A program made the translations under genes and the position numbers. Under the pieces are notes generated by a model. That model saw only the letters and a list, made by a program, of their open reading frames with translations, was not told where the DNA came from and did no database searches. DNA of 64,000 nucleotides, from NCBI GenBank assembly GCA_002690925.1, contig NZGD01000167.1, positions 1-64,000 of the forward strand, written 5' to 3'. This DNA is from Rhodopirellula sp. (GTDB taxonomy: Bacteria; Planctomycetota; Planctomycetia; Pirellulales; Pirellulaceae). Shown in pieces: positions 1-9,698 of the stretch; within the stretch, counting starts at the first letter, position 1, and every line of letters begins with the position of its first letter.

Positions 1-689
1 ACCTGACCGCTTGCCCAGGCGCTGAACGCCTTTTCCCTCTGCTTTTCAAATAGGTAAAACACAAAACCTCGATAAAGGCCCTGCTTTTTCGTACCATCAC
101 GGTTGAGAGCTTCGTTCTTTTCACGGATGCGTAATAAACAAATAGGTTCATCAGCGGAAAAGGAACGTGTGACGCCGAAGTCGACTACTTCTTCGACGAC
201 AAGGTCATCAACCGAATTGATATCGAAATCTTTGGGAACTGCATGCGAACTTGCGCCACCTATGTGATTCACCGACAGCGTCCACTCGCCATTGTCTTGG
301 ACGAAGGAAACCGAAAAGACGACTTCTGAGGGCTCAGGATTTGGGCTTCCCCAAGTACGGCTGGAGCCTCCCAAACCCCCTGGCGCGTCCGCTTTTACCA
401 GCCCCTGATGATTCTGGTAGCACAAATGATACTTAGCAGGAATCGAAAGACGGTACCGCCAAATCTTGCAATTACTCATCTCTGATGTAATTAAGTCCTC
501 GGGTACACCCGCACGTACCACGTGCACCTTCGTCAAATCAGATTCCTCGAACAGCCCAACTCGCATCAGCAATTCATGATGAACTTCACGAAGGCTCGAA
601 AGCCGCAAATCGGCACTGACAGTGAAGATGAGCCCCGTGGCAATTACCATCAACAGCAAAATGCGTAAGGCAGAACGTTTGGTAGCCAA
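1..689 (-). CDS. Membrane-anchored hypothetical protein, C-terminus beyond the window
   Basis: An uninterrupted reading frame of 229 codons runs on the minus strand from a TTG at 689 off the left edge. The frame is closed upstream by a TGA at about 718-720, so the start must lie between there and the hydrophobic segment. TTG at 689 is preceded by GAGG at a good distance and gives a short basic N-terminus (MATKRSALRI) followed by one hydrophobic helix at about residues 8-24, an inside-out anchor or uncleaved signal. The rest is soluble and mixed alpha/beta, with no motif I recognise. It is a real gene by frame length and N-terminal design, but the function is unknown. Confidence 0.65.
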   Translation of the reverse strand, partial: MATKRSALRILLLMVIATGLIFTVSADLRLSSLREVHHELLMRVGLFEESDLTKVHVVRAGVPEDLITSEMSNCKIWRYRLSIPAKYHLCYQNHQGLVKADAPGGLGGSSRTWGSPNPEPSEVVFSVSFVQDNGEWTLSVNHIGGASSHAVPKDFDINSVDDLVVEEVVDFGVTRSFSADEPICLLRIREKNEALNRDGTKKQGLYRGFVFYLFEKQREKAFSAWASGQ

Positions 690-1315
690 GGATGCCTCAT
701 TGATCAGGACGGACAGTCAAAATTGTGTGCCAGCTATTCCTTCAATGCTAAGTTATGAAGCGGAAATGTTGCAGCCCTCAAATACCCCCTCAGCACATGA
801 ACCAGCCTCAAGACGTCCCCCGCCAGCAGCCCCAAACCGCAGAGAACCAACACGCCTCGAGAGGCGTGGCCTGACGTCTCACCTAGATTAACATCTTCTT
901 AAGTGGCCGTGCGTCCGCATCAACCCCCCTCAGCGGCACGCCCAGGCACGATTCACTTTCACGTATTTTGGCTTCATTGCAGCAGCTAAAGCTGCTTGAA
1001 CTTAAAAAAAGAGCTTTTAGGCTACGCGTTCCACATCCTACTACATAAGCCAGCATTCCAACTGTCACGAGAAGGGCCGTCACTCCCCATCTCAAAACCA
1101 TTGCTTATACTGCCCGTCACACCAGCCATCCGAAGCAGCTATCCCAACGCCCGGCCCACTAATGTTGTAAAGCGATTCGCGTTGGAAATCATTGTTGCAA
1201 CCACCTAAGAAAATGTGCCATTGCCGTGTTACGCCAGGCTATCTGAACTGGACCTGACAACCGGTCGAGCCACGAAGCTTCCGTATTCCAATTGCCCCCA
1301 TGCTCGTTGGACCCC
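690..1315. other. Intergenic stretch, at most doubtful small ORFs
   Basis: No convincing gene. A minus-strand 72-codon frame (883-1101) starts at ATG and has one hydrophobic segment ending in V-V-G-C, which could be a lipobox, but it has no ribosome binding site and a low-complexity tail. A second short minus-strand frame around 720-890 encodes a leucine-rich helix but has only GTG/TTG starts. Either could be a small membrane protein; neither is supported well enough to call. Confidence 0.4.
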
Positions 1316-2572
1316 ATGTTTACTTTCCTTCACGCAGCTGACATTCACCTCGATAGCCCGTTAACAGGATTATCACAACACGATGAGGCGCCCACGGAAA
1401 CAATTCGAGTTGCCACACGCGCGGCTCTCACACGATTAGTGGACGTGGCGTTGGAAGAGAAAGTTGACTTCGTCCTGATTGCAGGAGATTTATACGACGG
1501 TGACTGGAAAGATTTCGGCACAGGCATTTCATTCAACAAAGAAATGCGGCGTCTTGAATCACAGCAAATCCTCGTTTACCTGATCTACGGAAACCACGAT
1601 GCTGCATCGCGCGTTACAAAGAGTTTGACGTTGCCAGAAAACGTTCATGTGTTCCCGACGAAACAGCCAGCAACGTTTAACCATCCAACGTTACCTGTCA
1701 GTCTGCACGGCCAGGGGTTTGCGACCCAGTCTGTTACTGAGAACCTTGCGGAAAATTATCCGGTCCCAACCGAAAATCACTACAACATCGGTTTGCTACA
1801 TACCAACCTGGGTGACCGCGAGGGACACGGCAATTATGCACCTAGCAGCCTTTCACAGCTGGTAGCCCATGGATACCACTACTGGGCACTGGGGCACATT
1901 CACATCCGAGAGATCCACCACAAGAACCCCCACGTGGTTTACTCTGGCAATACACAGGGAAGACACGTGAAGGAAACGGGTCCCAAGGGGTGCTATCTCG
2001 TCACTGTTGATGATGATTTGGAAAATACCAAGTGCAAGTTCGTTGCACTCGATAGTGTTCGCTGGGAAAACCTGCAGGTGAGTTGCGACGGAATTGTGTT
2101 TGAGCACGAACTACTGCAGCAAATTCGTGTCCAACTGATCGAATCTCTGAGCGAGGCTGACGGGCGTTTACTCGCGGCGAGAATAACCCTCACTGGGCAT
2201 ACAAAGCTCCATGAACTGCTGCACGCGGAACGCAGTCGTCTACGTGCGGAATGCCAAAGCATCGGTCTGGAAATTGATCCGGACCTGATCTGGCTCGAAG
2301 ACCTGCGTCTCAAGACTCATACCCTGATCAATCCGGAGGAGCTTGCAAAACAGGACGATTTGACAGCCTTCGTCTTGGACGCCCTCAAGGCATTCGACCC
2401 TAATACCTTGCCTGCTCCCGTAGAGACTTTAATGCGAAAGATCCCCGCTGAAGCGACAAACGCATTGCAAGCAAGCCTAAAGCCCCAAACTGAACAGGAA
2501 CGGGAGGCGATGCGTGACGAGATCAGCGCCATCGTGCTTCAAGCCATTGCAACCTCGGATTCAGTCGAATAG
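1316..2572 (+). CDS. Metallophosphoesterase, YhaO/SbcD-like DNA exonuclease subunit
   Basis: Calcineurin-like phosphoesterase of the Mre11/SbcD/YhaO group, expected to be the Mn2+-dependent nuclease partner of the ATPase encoded next. The metal-ligand motifs are in order: H-A-A-D-I-H-L-D at residues 6-13, G-D-L-Y-D near 59, G-N-H-D near 93, and G-H-I-H near 191. The C-terminal 200 residues are the helical cap that contacts the coiled-coil partner. I place the start at ATG 1316 (MFTFLHAADIHLD), which matches the usual N-terminus of the family; an upstream in-frame TTG at 1292 would add eight unlikely residues. The gene ends 38 bp before the partner gene on the same strand, a typical yhaO-yhaN arrangement. 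The role is double-strand-break or hairpin processing in the cytoplasm, inferred from the family. Confidence 0.88.
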   Translation: MFTFLHAADIHLDSPLTGLSQHDEAPTETIRVATRAALTRLVDVALEEKVDFVLIAGDLYDGDWKDFGTGISFNKEMRRLESQQILVYLIYGNHDAASRVTKSLTLPENVHVFPTKQPATFNHPTLPVSLHGQGFATQSVTENLAENYPVPTENHYNIGLLHTNLGDREGHGNYAPSSLSQLVAHGYHYWALGHIHIREIHHKNPHVVYSGNTQGRHVKETGPKGCYLVTVDDDLENTKCKFVALDSVRWENLQVSCDGIVFEHELLQQIRVQLIESLSEADGRLLAARITLTGHTKLHELLHAERSRLRAECQSIGLEIDPDLIWLEDLRLKTHTLINPEELAKQDDLTAFVLDALKAFDPNTLPAPVETLMRKIPAEATNALQASLKPQTEQEREAMRDEISAIVLQAIATSDSVE

Positions 2573-2610
2573 TAACCGCATTCCGCCCTTTCACTCCCCA
2601 CGCCAATTAC

Positions 2611-5600
2611 ATGCGCTTCGATTCACTCAACATTCCTGCGTTTGGGCCGTTCACTTCCTGTGCCTACGAATTCCAGCAATCCGAGCATGACTTGCATGTC
2701 ATTTACGGTGAGAATGAAGCTGGAAAAAGCTCGCTATTGAGAGGAATTCACCACCTTTTGTACGGCTTCCCGTCGTCAACAGATGACGACTTCCTTCACG
2801 ACTATCGAAAACTCAGAATCGGTGCAACCATCAGCGACGGAGAACAGACGCTTACCTTTATGAGAAAGAAAGGAAACGTCGGTACGCTACTAGACGAGCA
2901 TCAGAATACGATTGACGAAGGAAAACTGAAGGCATTCTGTGGTTCGGTAAGTCCTGATTTCTTCACCCATATGTTTGGCCTCAGTACCGACACCCTACGA
3001 AGCGGCGCAGACAGCCTTCTATCAGCCCAGGGGGAACTCGGAGCCTTACTTTTCGCAGCCAGTGTGGGCGGTTCACCTATTGAGGCGGCAATTCAAAAAC
3101 TGCAAGCCGAGGCAGATAAGCTATTTGCAGGGAATGGACGAAAAGCGAACACGATTGTATCTGCATACACCACGGTGAAAGAAAAAGAAAAAGAGTCAAG
3201 AACACACTCACTTTCCCCTTCAGACTGGAAAAAACTGAACCAGGCAATCGCTACAGCCCAAACCGAATTTGACCTCAAGGACGCCCAACTTACCGATTGT
3301 CGCAAACGTCTAAAACGCGTCGACAACCTTCTAAAAGCCATTCCTTTGATCCAGGAACTAAAAACGGCAAACGCGGATTTGGCTAAGGTCACCCTGCCAC
3401 CCTTAGCTTCTGATTTTCCTGCTCGAGTCGCTGCCGCGCAATCAAATATCGCAAGCGCAATTGCACTGATCAACGAGAACCAAGCGTCTCTTCTAAGCAA
3501 AACAGAACGACTCAGTGCCATCATTCCTTTTCAAACGATTGTCGCGGACGCACCGGAAATCGACTCACTTCACCAGACAATTACTCGTCACCTAGACGAC
3601 ATCGCAAATGTTGAAGTGCTTAAACGCAAACTAGACGACCTGCAAGGCGAGCAAGAACGCCGCATAAAATATTTGAACTTGGATGATGGGGACAGTCTGG
3701 CAGTTTTGCCCGAGGTCGAAAAAGCGGAACTCTCCCGAATGAAGGATGTGATCGAATCTATCGCAAACGCCGAACGTGAACGTGATCAAGCACGCCGCCA
3801 TCTCACCGATACAGGCAGAACACTTACCAGACAACAAGAAAAACTCGAAGCCCTGGGTGAAAACAATATCCACCACACCCTGCTCGAACTTAGCTCGCAA
3901 GTTGCAGAACATAATCAAAACATCAGAGTCGCAGCAGATTGGCAAGAAAAGTACGACATCGTTGATGCCTCGATGAAGCAACTGGAAAACCAGCTTGGAA
4001 TTGTCGATCTGAACAAGGAAGAAGCCCGGCGGATTCAGGTACCTCCGCTGGCCGTCGTGGAACAATTTCAAATTGAGCAGACACAACTCAAAGAAGACCT
4101 ACGGCAGAACCAGAAGAAACTAGATGACTTCAACACGTCCTGTGCTGAGATCGAGTCCGAAATCCAGTCTGTTTCAGATACTGTTGGTGTGCTCAGTGAG
4201 GAGGAGTTGTCAGCCTCCAGACTGAAAAGAGACCAGCACTGGGACCACCTTGCCCAAAAACTTACGAACCAGTCGCCTGCAGAAGACGGGGAGGCCGAAG
4301 CCTTCTCTCGTGAAATTGCAGAGAGCGATCAGATTGCAGACGCACTGCGTGATCACGCCGAAACCATTGGACAAATTACAACGCTCCAACAAAGACGAAA
4401 CAGCACTGAAGCCAAACAAAAGCAGGCCGAGGCAATCGTTGCTCGAATCGAAGGTGAGCAGGACGCTCTTGAAACACAGTGGCATCAGCACGCCTGTTTT
4501 CTTCCCGGACGTCATTTTGGCGTGACTGAACTTGGTGCTTGGCTGATAGATTGGGAAAAATGGCGTGAACTTGAATCAGAACAAGCCTTATTGAAAGCTA
4601 AACTTGATACTCATCAACAGTCACAAGACAAGCTACATGAAGCCCTGCGTGACAGCCTGGATCGTGATGATTCCAGTTACGAAGTGCTTTCGAAGTACCT
4701 AAACGACACGATTAAGGAGGCAGAGTCGATCAACGGTGAACGAAGAGCAATCCGTTCAGACCTAGAAACGCTCACAGCAAAGCTACAGACACAAAAAGAC
4801 ATTTTAGCGCACGCCGACGAAGATCTTGAGTCGTCTTTACGAACATGGGACGAGTGTACTGCTGAATTAATGCTCGACAACGCCACTTCAAGAACAGTTG
4901 CACTTAAGGAACTGGAAGAGCGGAATACTGCTCACAAGACAGCCCGCGAAATAAAGGACTGCACGCAACAAATCGAATCACTTATGCAACGCATGGCCTC
5001 TTACATCGAGACCTTGGAGAAATACCGAAGCCGCCACCTTCCTGACTCTCCCGTCATTGACCCTGTTCATCCAGATATAGCCGAGAAGCGTCTTGCGGTT
5101 CTCGTTGCATCGGCCAAAATTCGGCAAACTGAGTTTAAGACACTCACTCAGGACATCGAACAAGTCGAGGAGACCCTGCGTGTTAAGGAAAAGGCATGTG
5201 AGGCTGCAACTGCCGCAATCGACAAGCTCATTGCAGAAGCAAAACTCACCTCACAGGATGAACTGAGTGATGCGATCACCGAGTTTGAGCTCCGGAACAG
5301 GCTTCAGCAAAAGCTTGAATTTACCAACGCAGCGTTAACAAATCTCGCTGGCTCGCTTAGTGTTGATGTTCTCACTCAGCAAGCCGATGCAGAGGACAGT
5401 GATGCCTTGCATGTGGAAGTCCAAAATCTGGAAGAACAGATCGAAGCCCTTCAAGCTGATAGGGATACCGCTCGCGATCTACTCAAGGACGCGAAAAAAG
5501 ATCGTGACCTTTTTGGAAGGGCAACTGACGATGCGGCCCTCGCGAAACAGTTAGCCACCAATGCACTCGCTACCGTGATCACAGACAGCGAGCGATTCAT

Positions 5601-6096
5601 TCGATTACAGCATTCAATCTCATTTCTTCGAGATCAGATCGAAGCGTATCGAAAGAACAGTCAAGGCCCCATGATTCAAAAGACTTCCGCCTTTTTCAAT
5701 ACCCTAACCAATGGCTCCTTCAGTGGCGTAGCGGCCCAGCAGGACGAACAGAACCCCAACCAGATTAACCTTGTGGCACTCAGGAATTCCCCGCAGAACC
5801 CGGACGCAACGCCAGACGCCCTTAACACACAGGCGTTATCGGAGGGGACCCGTGACCAACTTTATCTCGCCCTGCGGATGGCAGCCATCGACATACATCT
5901 TGATCACCATGCGGCTATGCCGTTGATACTTGATGATGTGCTGATGACATTCGACGATTCCCGATCGCATGCATTCTTCCAACTCATGAAGAAGCTCTCA
6001 GAAAAAACGCAAGTGATTATCTTCACACACCATCACCACACCGCAAAAATGGCTGAGCAGTTCGTGTCGCCTGATCAAATCTTGAGTCTCTCCTGA
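2611..6096 (+). CDS. SbcC/Rad50-type AAA ATPase, YhaN-like
   Basis: Large ABC-type ATPase of 1161 residues. The N-terminus carries the Walker A motif GENEAGKS (residues 33-40), very close to the YhaN form. Residues of about 180-1010 are heptad-rich coiled coil (E, K, Q, L throughout), and the C-terminus has the signature L-S-E-G-T-R-D-Q-L-Y-L-A-L-R and the Walker B I-L-D-D (D1108-D1109) followed by F-D-D. I see no central CxxC zinc hook, which fits YhaN rather than SbcC. With the preceding phosphoesterase it should form a Mre11-Rad50-like complex that tethers and trims DNA ends. The GC-rich hairpin 26 bp after the stop probably ends this two-gene operon. Confidence 0.9.
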   Translation: MRFDSLNIPAFGPFTSCAYEFQQSEHDLHVIYGENEAGKSSLLRGIHHLLYGFPSSTDDDFLHDYRKLRIGATISDGEQTLTFMRKKGNVGTLLDEHQNTIDEGKLKAFCGSVSPDFFTHMFGLSTDTLRSGADSLLSAQGELGALLFAASVGGSPIEAAIQKLQAEADKLFAGNGRKANTIVSAYTTVKEKEKESRTHSLSPSDWKKLNQAIATAQTEFDLKDAQLTDCRKRLKRVDNLLKAIPLIQELKTANADLAKVTLPPLASDFPARVAAAQSNIASAIALINENQASLLSKTERLSAIIPFQTIVADAPEIDSLHQTITRHLDDIANVEVLKRKLDDLQGEQERRIKYLNLDDGDSLAVLPEVEKAELSRMKDVIESIANAERERDQARRHLTDTGRTLTRQQEKLEALGENNIHHTLLELSSQVAEHNQNIRVAADWQEKYDIVDASMKQLENQLGIVDLNKEEARRIQVPPLAVVEQFQIEQTQLKEDLRQNQKKLDDFNTSCAEIESEIQSVSDTVGVLSEEELSASRLKRDQHWDHLAQKLTNQSPAEDGEAEAFSREIAESDQIADALRDHAETIGQITTLQQRRNSTEAKQKQAEAIVARIEGEQDALETQWHQHACFLPGRHFGVTELGAWLIDWEKWRELESEQALLKAKLDTHQQSQDKLHEALRDSLDRDDSSYEVLSKYLNDTIKEAESINGERRAIRSDLETLTAKLQTQKDILAHADEDLESSLRTWDECTAELMLDNATSRTVALKELEERNTAHKTAREIKDCTQQIESLMQRMASYIETLEKYRSRHLPDSPVIDPVHPDIAEKRLAVLVASAKIRQTEFKTLTQDIEQVEETLRVKEKACEAATAAIDKLIAEAKLTSQDELSDAITEFELRNRLQQKLEFTNAALTNLAGSLSVDVLTQQADAEDSDALHVEVQNLEEQIEALQADRDTARDLLKDAKKDRDLFGRATDDAALAKQLATNALATVITDSERFIRLQHSISFLRDQIEAYRKNSQGPMIQKTSAFFNTLTNGSFSGVAAQQDEQNPNQINLVALRNSPQNPDATPDALNTQALSEGTRDQLYLALRMAAIDIHLDHHAAMPLILDDVLMTFDDSRSHAFFQLMKKLSEKTQVIIFTHHHHTAKMAEQFVSPDQILSLS

Positions 6097-6121
6097 TACG
6101 AAAATCGCGTCTGTGATTGCG

Positions 6122-6151
6122 GTGCGTGGCAACCGTTTGGTTGCCACGCAC
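6122..6151 (+). terminator. Perfect 13-bp hairpin after the yhaN-like gene
   Basis: The arms 6122-6134 and 6139-6151 are exact reverse complements around a GTTT loop, 25 bp after the stop codon. There is no T-run, so it may be a transcript-stabilising or weak terminator hairpin rather than a classical intrinsic terminator. Confidence 0.5.
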
Positions 6152-6458
6152 TGATCCTCACGCCATTTCCGTGGTTATCCGTCGCAGGAAGAGTTTACGC
6201 TGTCATTTATGACGTACCGAGAACTGAGTTGTTTTCGTTTCTTGGTCACCAGAAGTCTTCTTCCAGGGAAGCTTCCTGTAACACGCATCATGTTTTGGGG
6301 ACCACTGCAGCCGAGCAAGGATTGTGAAGTCACAGGCGTCCAATGAGTATTACGCCGCTAAGGTTCCAACGACTGGCCTTCAGTTGTTGAACAGCATCCA
6401 GTGAACCATTGACTCCCGGTAATAATTCGACGTTACTTAATTCAACCCGAGGGATGCC
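6152..6458. other. Intergenic, nothing recognised
   Basis: About 300 bp between the hairpin and the DUF6435 gene. No frame of note was seen. It should hold the promoter of the small downstream gene. Confidence 0.4.
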
Positions 6459-6623
6459 ATGTTTGGATTTGCTAGTCGCGAAGAGAAGTTGCAGGACAAG
6501 TACAGCAAGCTGATGCAGGAAGCTTATGATCTTTCGACCGTAAATCGAAAGAAAAGCGATCTAAAACTTGCTGAGGCAGAGGAAATTGGAAGACAACTCG
6601 AGGAACTCAAGGCAACTTCTTGA
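6459..6623 (+). CDS. Small DUF6435 (Lacal_2735-type) protein, 54 aa
   Basis: Starts ATG at 6459 with GAGGG just upstream. The protein begins MFGFASREEKLQDKYSKLM and continues with a second charged helix rich in E, A, K and L, a two-helix hairpin with no signal or membrane segment. Length, the M-F-G-F start, the K-L-x-x-K-Y-x-K-L-x-x-E-A pattern and the N-R-K-K-S-D turn match the short family known as Lacal_2735/DUF6435, common in Bacteroidetes and planctomycetes and of unknown function. It stands alone, 58 bp before the next gene. It is a real gene that a length cut-off would miss. Confidence 0.75.
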   Translation: MFGFASREEKLQDKYSKLMQEAYDLSTVNRKKSDLKLAEAEEIGRQLEELKATS

Positions 6624-6681
6624 GCCTGTAGTTTTAACCAGCTAGGTGATTCTTCGGCCGTCCATCGAATTGGAGACAGGA

Positions 6682-7845
6682 ATGTCGTACGCCCGTTCAC
6701 GACTCTTGTTAGGCATGTTGGGGGTAGGCCTGCTTGTGTTGACCAGTTTTTACTGCCTCATCAAACAGGTTCCGTTGAAATGGCTTCCCGGCACGGAAGT
6801 TTGGTCCGGCTCTGATCTTATTGCATTGGCAACTGTTTTTGGCGGCCTGATAACAATATTGCTTCCGCTGGACCTACTCGGCGGTTACTTATTACCAAAC
6901 CGTGCAGGCCCCAAACCGATCCTGTGGCGGCGCTTCGTCATTGGTTGGGTCCGCGGCGTCGGTTTCCAAGGGTGCTTTTTTCTCCTCGCGAGTCTTCTCA
7001 TTTTGGCACTCGGCCGGTGGCAGGGGTTGCTCGCAGTGTCGTGTGGGATCATCGCGCTAGGTTTCTTACTAATAGCGTTCCAACTGAAACTTGGGGGTCT
7101 AATTGGCGGCTTCCAGCAAGTCACCGGGCTTAGCACGTCTGACCGTGACCGTATGGACGCGGCAACCCGGCAGACCGTGGCTTGGGGTTGGAAACCCCGA
7201 GACCTGATCCTGCTAACTCATCAAGATCCCGGTTTCACCGGCGGAGTGGTCGGCATTCCGGGGTTCGAGAAGGTGGTTGTACCTGACACAGCTTTGCTGC
7301 GTCTGTCCTCCGACGAGCTAGCTGCAACGCTAGCAAGGCGGTTTGAGGCAATCGAAGACGGGAGTCGTGCCCGCGGGATACTTGTAGCATTTTTTTGGGT
7401 TGTACTCGGATTCAACCTGTCCGCGTTTCTTCCGGGTGCAGGAGTTACGAGCGTTGGCGGCCTTGCGATGACCTGTCTGGGGTTCACTTTGTGGACATTT
7501 ATCGGATTGTTGACTCTGCCAACACTCAGTCGTCAAGCCTCTTTCGCAATCGACAAGCGTGTCCTCGGGCGGGGGGTTGCCCCCGAATCACTTCATCGTT
7601 CGGTAAGAAAATTTGACGAGCTTCAGGATGATGAACCGGAACGGCCGGCGGTAATAGAAGCGATTTTCCATCCCGTTCCCAGCGTTATTCGACGGCAAGG
7701 GCAAACCGGGACCGGGCCCCCCCTGGCGTGGCATGTGGCGCGGATGACGCTGTTTCTTTCTTGGGCCTGCATGGGGACACTTGCACGTGCTGTTCACTGC
7801 AACGTTGGCCGTCCCGAACTTTGGGTGATGTATCCATCGGATTGA
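6682..7845 (+). CDS. M48-like integral membrane protein lacking the HExxH motif
   Basis: 387 residues from ATG 6682, which follows GGAGACAGGA; a GTG at 6646 would only add twelve polar residues. There are about four membrane segments in the first 150 residues and two more near 245-290. In between is a stretch with the layout of an M48 (HtpX/Ste24) peptidase: K-V-V-V-P-D-T-A-L-L-R-L-S-S-D-E-L-A-A followed by R-R-F-E-A at residues 219-223, where active members have HExxH. The zinc ligands are therefore missing, and an enzymatic role is unlikely. Such inactive members may act as membrane scaffolds or regulators, but that is inference. The assignment rests on this one alignable block and the topology. 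Confidence 0.6.
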   Translation: MSYARSRLLLGMLGVGLLVLTSFYCLIKQVPLKWLPGTEVWSGSDLIALATVFGGLITILLPLDLLGGYLLPNRAGPKPILWRRFVIGWVRGVGFQGCFFLLASLLILALGRWQGLLAVSCGIIALGFLLIAFQLKLGGLIGGFQQVTGLSTSDRDRMDAATRQTVAWGWKPRDLILLTHQDPGFTGGVVGIPGFEKVVVPDTALLRLSSDELAATLARRFEAIEDGSRARGILVAFFWVVLGFNLSAFLPGAGVTSVGGLAMTCLGFTLWTFIGLLTLPTLSRQASFAIDKRVLGRGVAPESLHRSVRKFDELQDDEPERPAVIEAIFHPVPSVIRRQGQTGTGPPLAWHVARMTLFLSWACMGTLARAVHCNVGRPELWVMYPSD

Positions 7846-7996
7846 GACATCCCTCAGCAGCGGCAGTCTCCGTTCCGCACAAGCGTTACAGCAGGGAAAT
7901 CGAGCAAGCCTTTCAGAATCCATCCACGACCGATGCACTCTGGTTCATAACGGGGACAATTTACAACCATTTTCTAACGGTTAGCTCTGCAAAATG

Positions 7997-8977
7997 TCAT
8001 TTAGGGTTCGCTGCGAAAAACGCAAAGATGCCGTCGAAGTGTTGCCAAGCAAGGAATACATGTCCGCCATTCTTGACTTCCACGTATTCGTGCTTCATTC
8101 CAAGATCCTGCATTTTATCGACCCACAGTCGGGTTTGCCGAACGGATACAAGCCGATCCTGATCTCCTTGCACAACGTAAGCAGGGATATTCTTCGCCGG
8201 TGCAAGTCGATCACGATTCCCGTAGAGAGCGGGCGCGATGACTGCGATGGCTGCCCACACTTTGGGATAGGTCATTGCTAAATGCATAGAACCACCTCCC
8301 CCCATCGAATGCCCGAACAAATAGATTCTGTCAGGGTCGATATCGAAATTCTTTCGTGTGAGCTTAAGCACCTCCATGACGTCCTGTTCGCTAAGTTCCC
8401 CCAGATTTCGCGGGTCTGATCCTCTGCCTCCACCTTTTCCGCGACTCCCGTACCACCCGCGGGCGTTGTAACCCATCGGAGCAACCAAAATATAGCCCTC
8501 GTCATCGGCATGTTTTGTGAGTCCAGGATAAGCCAGTATTTGGCCTGGGCTACCGTTCAAACCATGCAGAACAACAATCAGCGGGTACGTTTTGGATCGG
8601 TCGAATCCCTTGGGTAGATATAGCCCATAGAACAGACGCTTTTTGCCCATCTCGAACTCATACGTCGGAAAGGCAATACGCCCAACCTCTACCTTAAGGG
8701 CTTCGTCATCAGCAAGCTGAATGGTTGAGTTAGTAGCACCTTTCTCGTCAGCATCAGTAGCATCCTCAGTGTCAGTTTCACTCGCAGGCTTTTCATTCTC
8801 AGCTATAGCGCCCGAAGGCTCCTCCTCCCCTGTAGCCTGTTGCTGTTGCGAGCTGTTAGCCAATTGTGCAATGCATGGCGCAGTATCCGCAAAATATATG
8901 AAAAACCAAACAATTGAAAAATAACACGGCATTAATGAACTGCACAACGTACGCATGACAAGTATTCCTAAAGACAT
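7997..8977 (-). CDS. Secreted alpha/beta hydrolase, esterase/depolymerase type
   Basis: 326 residues. N-terminal hydrophobic signal to about residue 38, then a low-complexity acidic/polar linker (about 40-85, rich in E, T, A, D), then an alpha/beta-hydrolase domain. The nucleophile elbow is G-H-S-M-G with Ser224, the acid is in Q-G-D-Q-D-R-L (Asp272/274) and the base is His306 in G-G-H-V-F. V-V-L-H-G-L-N-G near 145 supplies the oxyanion-hole region. The layout is that of PHB-depolymerase/feruloyl-esterase-like and prolyl-oligopeptidase-like exported esterases; the substrate cannot be read from sequence. It converges on the M48-like gene. Confidence 0.85.
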   Translation of the reverse strand: MSLGILVMRTLCSSLMPCYFSIVWFFIYFADTAPCIAQLANSSQQQQATGEEEPSGAIAENEKPASETDTEDATDADEKGATNSTIQLADDEALKVEVGRIAFPTYEFEMGKKRLFYGLYLPKGFDRSKTYPLIVVLHGLNGSPGQILAYPGLTKHADDEGYILVAPMGYNARGWYGSRGKGGGRGSDPRNLGELSEQDVMEVLKLTRKNFDIDPDRIYLFGHSMGGGGSMHLAMTYPKVWAAIAVIAPALYGNRDRLAPAKNIPAYVVQGDQDRLVSVRQTRLWVDKMQDLGMKHEYVEVKNGGHVFLAWQHFDGIFAFFAANPK

Positions 8978-9698
8978 AAAAGCAGGCTACTACGGTTCCG
9001 CTGAAAACGTAATCGAAACAAAAAGGCTGATACTCGCCTCCTCGCAGCTTGGCTACGAGGTTTCACTATTTACAAGCAATGAACCTCGCGAGAGCGATTG
9101 TACCAAAATATTCCCCCTGCACTTCAGGACGCTTCCAGACAACCTGGTACCGGCGCCCATGCATCGGCTCTAATTTGAACTGATGGAACGTTACGAAGTG
9201 CGTCGCCCAGAGAACGTCCCGCGTTGCGGCAGGACAGAACTTTGGAATCACAGCAACTGACAGTTACCAGCACCGGGAAGGAACACGTTTCTAGTCGGAA
9301 AACTTCAACGGCATCCATCATTTGCAAAACGCCTCGAGCTACCTCGCAGGCTTCTCTTTTACTTATCTGCCGACAACGCATCGTGATTGCATTTCACGAC
9401 CCCAAGCTCAAGCAGACAAATTGAGGGCGGCGGACTTGCCGACATTAAGATTCCCGGCCGATGTTGAACCCTTACGCTGAACGCGACGGAACGCCGCGAC
9501 TAACCAGCGTCAGGCTGCGCCCCAACCGATCATCCTGGCGCACTGCCTCAGGCTACCCACCCAAGCTCGGAACGAACCGACACTGACACCACACCGTCCC
9601 AACGTGTTTTTCGTGTTCCCGGCAGCGTGTGGCATCGTGGGAACAAAATCGTAAAGCCCTCAACCTGCCTATCCACATCTGACTACAGGAGGTGACAC
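8978..9698. other. Intergenic, about 720 bp, nothing firm
   Basis: No frame with family resemblance on either strand. A 72-codon plus-strand frame starting inside the esterase 5' end (8955-9173) has no Shine-Dalgarno sequence and is not supported. The stretch probably carries the divergent promoters of the esterase and of the DUF1552 transcript. Confidence 0.4.

Noticed and set aside
8955-9173. 72-codon frame starting inside the esterase 5' end
   Set aside because: Overlaps the antisense gene start, no Shine-Dalgarno, no family features.
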